From Thiohalobacter sp. (GTDB lineage: Bacteria; Pseudomonadota; Gammaproteobacteria; Thiohalobacterales; Thiohalobacteraceae), in the NCBI GenBank assembly GCA_027030825.1, contig JALVEM010000570.1, positions 1 through 6,382 of the forward strand: 6,382 bases of DNA, read 5' to 3'. The translations under genes and the position numbers were made by a program. Below the pieces are notes generated by a model. It worked only from the letters and a program-made list of their open reading frames with translations. It was not told where the DNA came from and made no database searches. Shown here piece by piece: positions 4,640 through 6,382 of this stretch (within the stretch, counting starts at the first letter, position 1; every line of letters starts with the position of its first letter).

Positions 4640-6382
4640 ATGGCGAACGAGGAAAATGCGGGCCAGGCGTTTCAGCGGCGCAGCGACCGGGAAGCCGGTC
4701 GGTCACGTCCGCGCGTGGAGATCGACGATCGCCACGACCAGCAGCCAAAGCGGTTCTGGCAGGATCCCTGGTTCAATCTCTTCCTTTATGCGCTCATCAT
4801 CCTGGGCTCGTTCTATCTCTGGAAGGGCACCGAGGAGGCGCGGCGCCTCGAGATTCCCTACAGCAAGTTCCTCGAATATCTGAACGAGGACCAGGTGGCG
4901 AGGGTGGTCGTCACCGAGAAGCTCATCACCGGGGAGCTCAAGACGAAGGATCCGGACACGGGTCGCCCGAAGCGCTTCTATACCGTGCCCCTCAGGGATC
5001 CGAAACTCACCGAGATGCTCGAGCAGCACGGGGTGGAATTCGTCGTGCGCCCGAGCAGCGACTGGTTCAGCAATTTTCTGTTCAACTGGGTCCTGCCGCT
5101 GGGGCTCATCTTTCTGTTCTGGATCTGGCTGTCGCAGCGCATGGGGCCCGGTATGGGCCGGGACTTCCTCAGCCTGGGACGGCGCATCCGCGTGCATCCC
5201 GAAGGCGGCCCGAAGGTCACCTTCGACGACGTGGCCGGCTGCGACGAGGCCAAGGAGGAGCTGCGCGAGGTCATCGATTTCCTGAAGGATCCCGGCAAGA
5301 TCCAGCGCATCGGCGGTCATCCGCCCAAGGGCGTGCTGCTGGTGGGGCCGCCCGGCACCGGCAAGACCCTGCTGGCGCGTGCCGTGGCGGGCGAGGCCGA
5401 CGTGCCCTTCTTCAACATCAGCGGCTCGGAGTTCGTGGAGATGTTCGTCGGCGTCGGCGCGGCGAGGGTGCGCGAGCTCTTCGACCAGGCGCGTCAGAAG
5501 GCGCCCTGCATCGTGTTCATCGACGAGATCGACGCCATTGGCGGCTCCCGGGGCATGGGGCCGCGCATGGGCGGCAACGAGGAGCGCGAGCAGACGCTCA
5601 ACCAGCTGCTGACCGAGATGGACGGCTTCGATCCTGCCTCCGGCGTGGTCGTGATGGCGGCCACCAACCGCCCGGAGATCCTGGACAAGGCTCTGTTGCG
5701 CCCGGGACGCTTCGACCGCCAGATCGTGGTGGACAAGCCGGATCTCGAGGCCCGTCTGGCGATCCTCAAATTGCATACGCGCAAAATGAGGCTGGCGCCC
5801 GATGTCGATCTGCGGGTGGTGGCGCAGCGTACCCCGGGCTTCGTGGGCGCGGATCTGGCCAACATCGCCAACGAGGCGGCCATCCGCGCCGTGCGCAAGA
5901 ATCACGACGCCATCACCATGGAGGACTTCGAGGAAGCCATCGACCGGGTCATCGCCGGCCCCGAGAAGAAGCACCGCGGCATGGCGCCGGAAGAAAAGGA
6001 AAGGGTGGCCTGGCACGAGGGCGGACATACCCTGGTGGCGCTGAACGTGCCCACCGCCCAGCCGGTGCACAAGGTTTCCATCATCCCGCGCGGCGTGGCG
6101 GCGCTCGGCTACACTCTGCAACTGCCGGTGGAAGAGAAGTTTCTCTCGACCGAACAGGAACTCAAGGACCAGATCGCCATCCTGCTCGGTGGACGCGTGG
6201 CGGAGGAACTCCGCTACGGTGACGTCTCCTCGGGGGCGGCCAACGACCTCGAACGGGCCAGCCAGATCGCCCGCGAGATGGTGACCCGGCTCGGCATGAG
6301 CCGCACGCTGGGGCCGGCCACCTGGGGCGAGCGGCACGAGCTGGCCTATCTGGGCGTCTCTCAGGAGGAACGCAACTATTCG
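4640..6382 (+). CDS. ftsH: FtsH-type ATP-dependent membrane zinc metalloprotease, 3' partial
   Basis: FtsH is a hexameric inner-membrane AAA+ protease that pulls out and degrades membrane and short-lived cytosolic proteins. The first 581 residues are present and the frame runs off the window. The order is: charged cytosolic N-terminus (1-43), TM1 (about 44-61), periplasmic domain (about 62-143), TM2 (about 144-164), and AAA domain. The AAA domain has Walker A GPPGTGKT (236-243), pore loop FVGVGA (269-274), Walker B FIDEID (D295, E296), and second region of homology with arginine fingers R354 and R357. The peptidase has the zinc motif HEGGH (459-463), where most FtsH proteins have HEAGH, and the third ligand D536 in AANDLE. 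All catalytic residues are present. The ATG at 4640 has GGAG seven bases upstream; an in-frame GTG precedes it directly. The N-terminus is roughly 40 residues longer before TM1 than in E. coli FtsH, and rlmE is not upstream, so this may be a second FtsH copy. Confidence 0.95.
   Translation, partial: MANEENAGQAFQRRSDREAGRSRPRVEIDDRHDQQPKRFWQDPWFNLFLYALIILGSFYLWKGTEEARRLEIPYSKFLEYLNEDQVARVVVTEKLITGELKTKDPDTGRPKRFYTVPLRDPKLTEMLEQHGVEFVVRPSSDWFSNFLFNWVLPLGLIFLFWIWLSQRMGPGMGRDFLSLGRRIRVHPEGGPKVTFDDVAGCDEAKEELREVIDFLKDPGKIQRIGGHPPKGVLLVGPPGTGKTLLARAVAGEADVPFFNISGSEFVEMFVGVGAARVRELFDQARQKAPCIVFIDEIDAIGGSRGMGPRMGGNEEREQTLNQLLTEMDGFDPASGVVVMAATNRPEILDKALLRPGRFDRQIVVDKPDLEARLAILKLHTRKMRLAPDVDLRVVAQRTPGFVGADLANIANEAAIRAVRKNHDAITMEDFEEAIDRVIAGPEKKHRGMAPEEKERVAWHEGGHTLVALNVPTAQPVHKVSIIPRGVAALGYTLQLPVEEKFLSTEQELKDQIAILLGGRVAEELRYGDVSSGAANDLERASQIAREMVTRLGMSRTLGPATWGERHELAYLGVSQEERNYS

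Noticed and set aside
4703..6337. Minus-strand open frame of 544 codons
   Set aside because: It is antisense to the clearly coding ftsH-like gene; its low-complexity H/R/E/D-rich translation shows no recognisable fold.

Overview
The window is high-GC, gene-dense bacterial chromosome. The gene content fits a proteobacterium, probably a gammaproteobacterium: a YbhFSR-like ABC-2 exporter, a short c5-type cytochrome, a TorF-family (Gcw_chp) outer-membrane protein, and an NtrC/sigma-54 control region. The genus cannot be determined from the sequence. There are no RNA genes, insertion sequences, CRISPR arrays or long repeats.

Layout. (1) Positions 2-2522, plus strand: the 3' end of an operon for an ABC-2 exporter. 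It holds the end of the ATPase gene and two permease genes joined by overlapping stop/start codons. (2) 2532-3038, minus strand: a secreted DUF302 protein, convergent with the operon. (3) 3209-3505, plus strand: a small periplasmic cytochrome c5-type protein, divergent from the DUF302 gene, with a perfect TATAAT box and ending at a strong hairpin terminator. (4) 3596-4339, minus strand: a TorF-family porin convergent with the cytochrome; the two probably share the terminator. (5) 4340-4639: a 300-bp divergent control region. (6) 4640 to the window end, plus strand: an FtsH-type membrane AAA+ zinc metalloprotease, cut by the window edge after 581 codons.

The most informative part is region 5. 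Facing the porin is a sigma-54 (-24/-12) promoter core, GG-N10-GC. Upstream of it lie two exact TGCAC-N7-GTGCA inverted repeats, the NtrC enhancer consensus. Their centres are 32 bp apart and about 107 and 139 bp upstream of the inferred start, essentially the geometry of the E. coli glnAp2 enhancer. This points to the porin being induced by nitrogen limitation and gives a testable role to a family whose substrate is poorly known. A separate sigma-70-like promoter faces ftsH and begins only 10 bp beyond the distal NtrC box.

The exporter genes form one functional unit. The DUF302 protein, the cytochrome and the porin are all envelope proteins but show no direct biochemical link in the sequence. 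The FtsH-like protein has a long charged N-terminus, an HEGGH rather than HEAGH zinc motif, and no rlmE/ftsJ upstream, so it may be a second FtsH copy rather than the housekeeping one.
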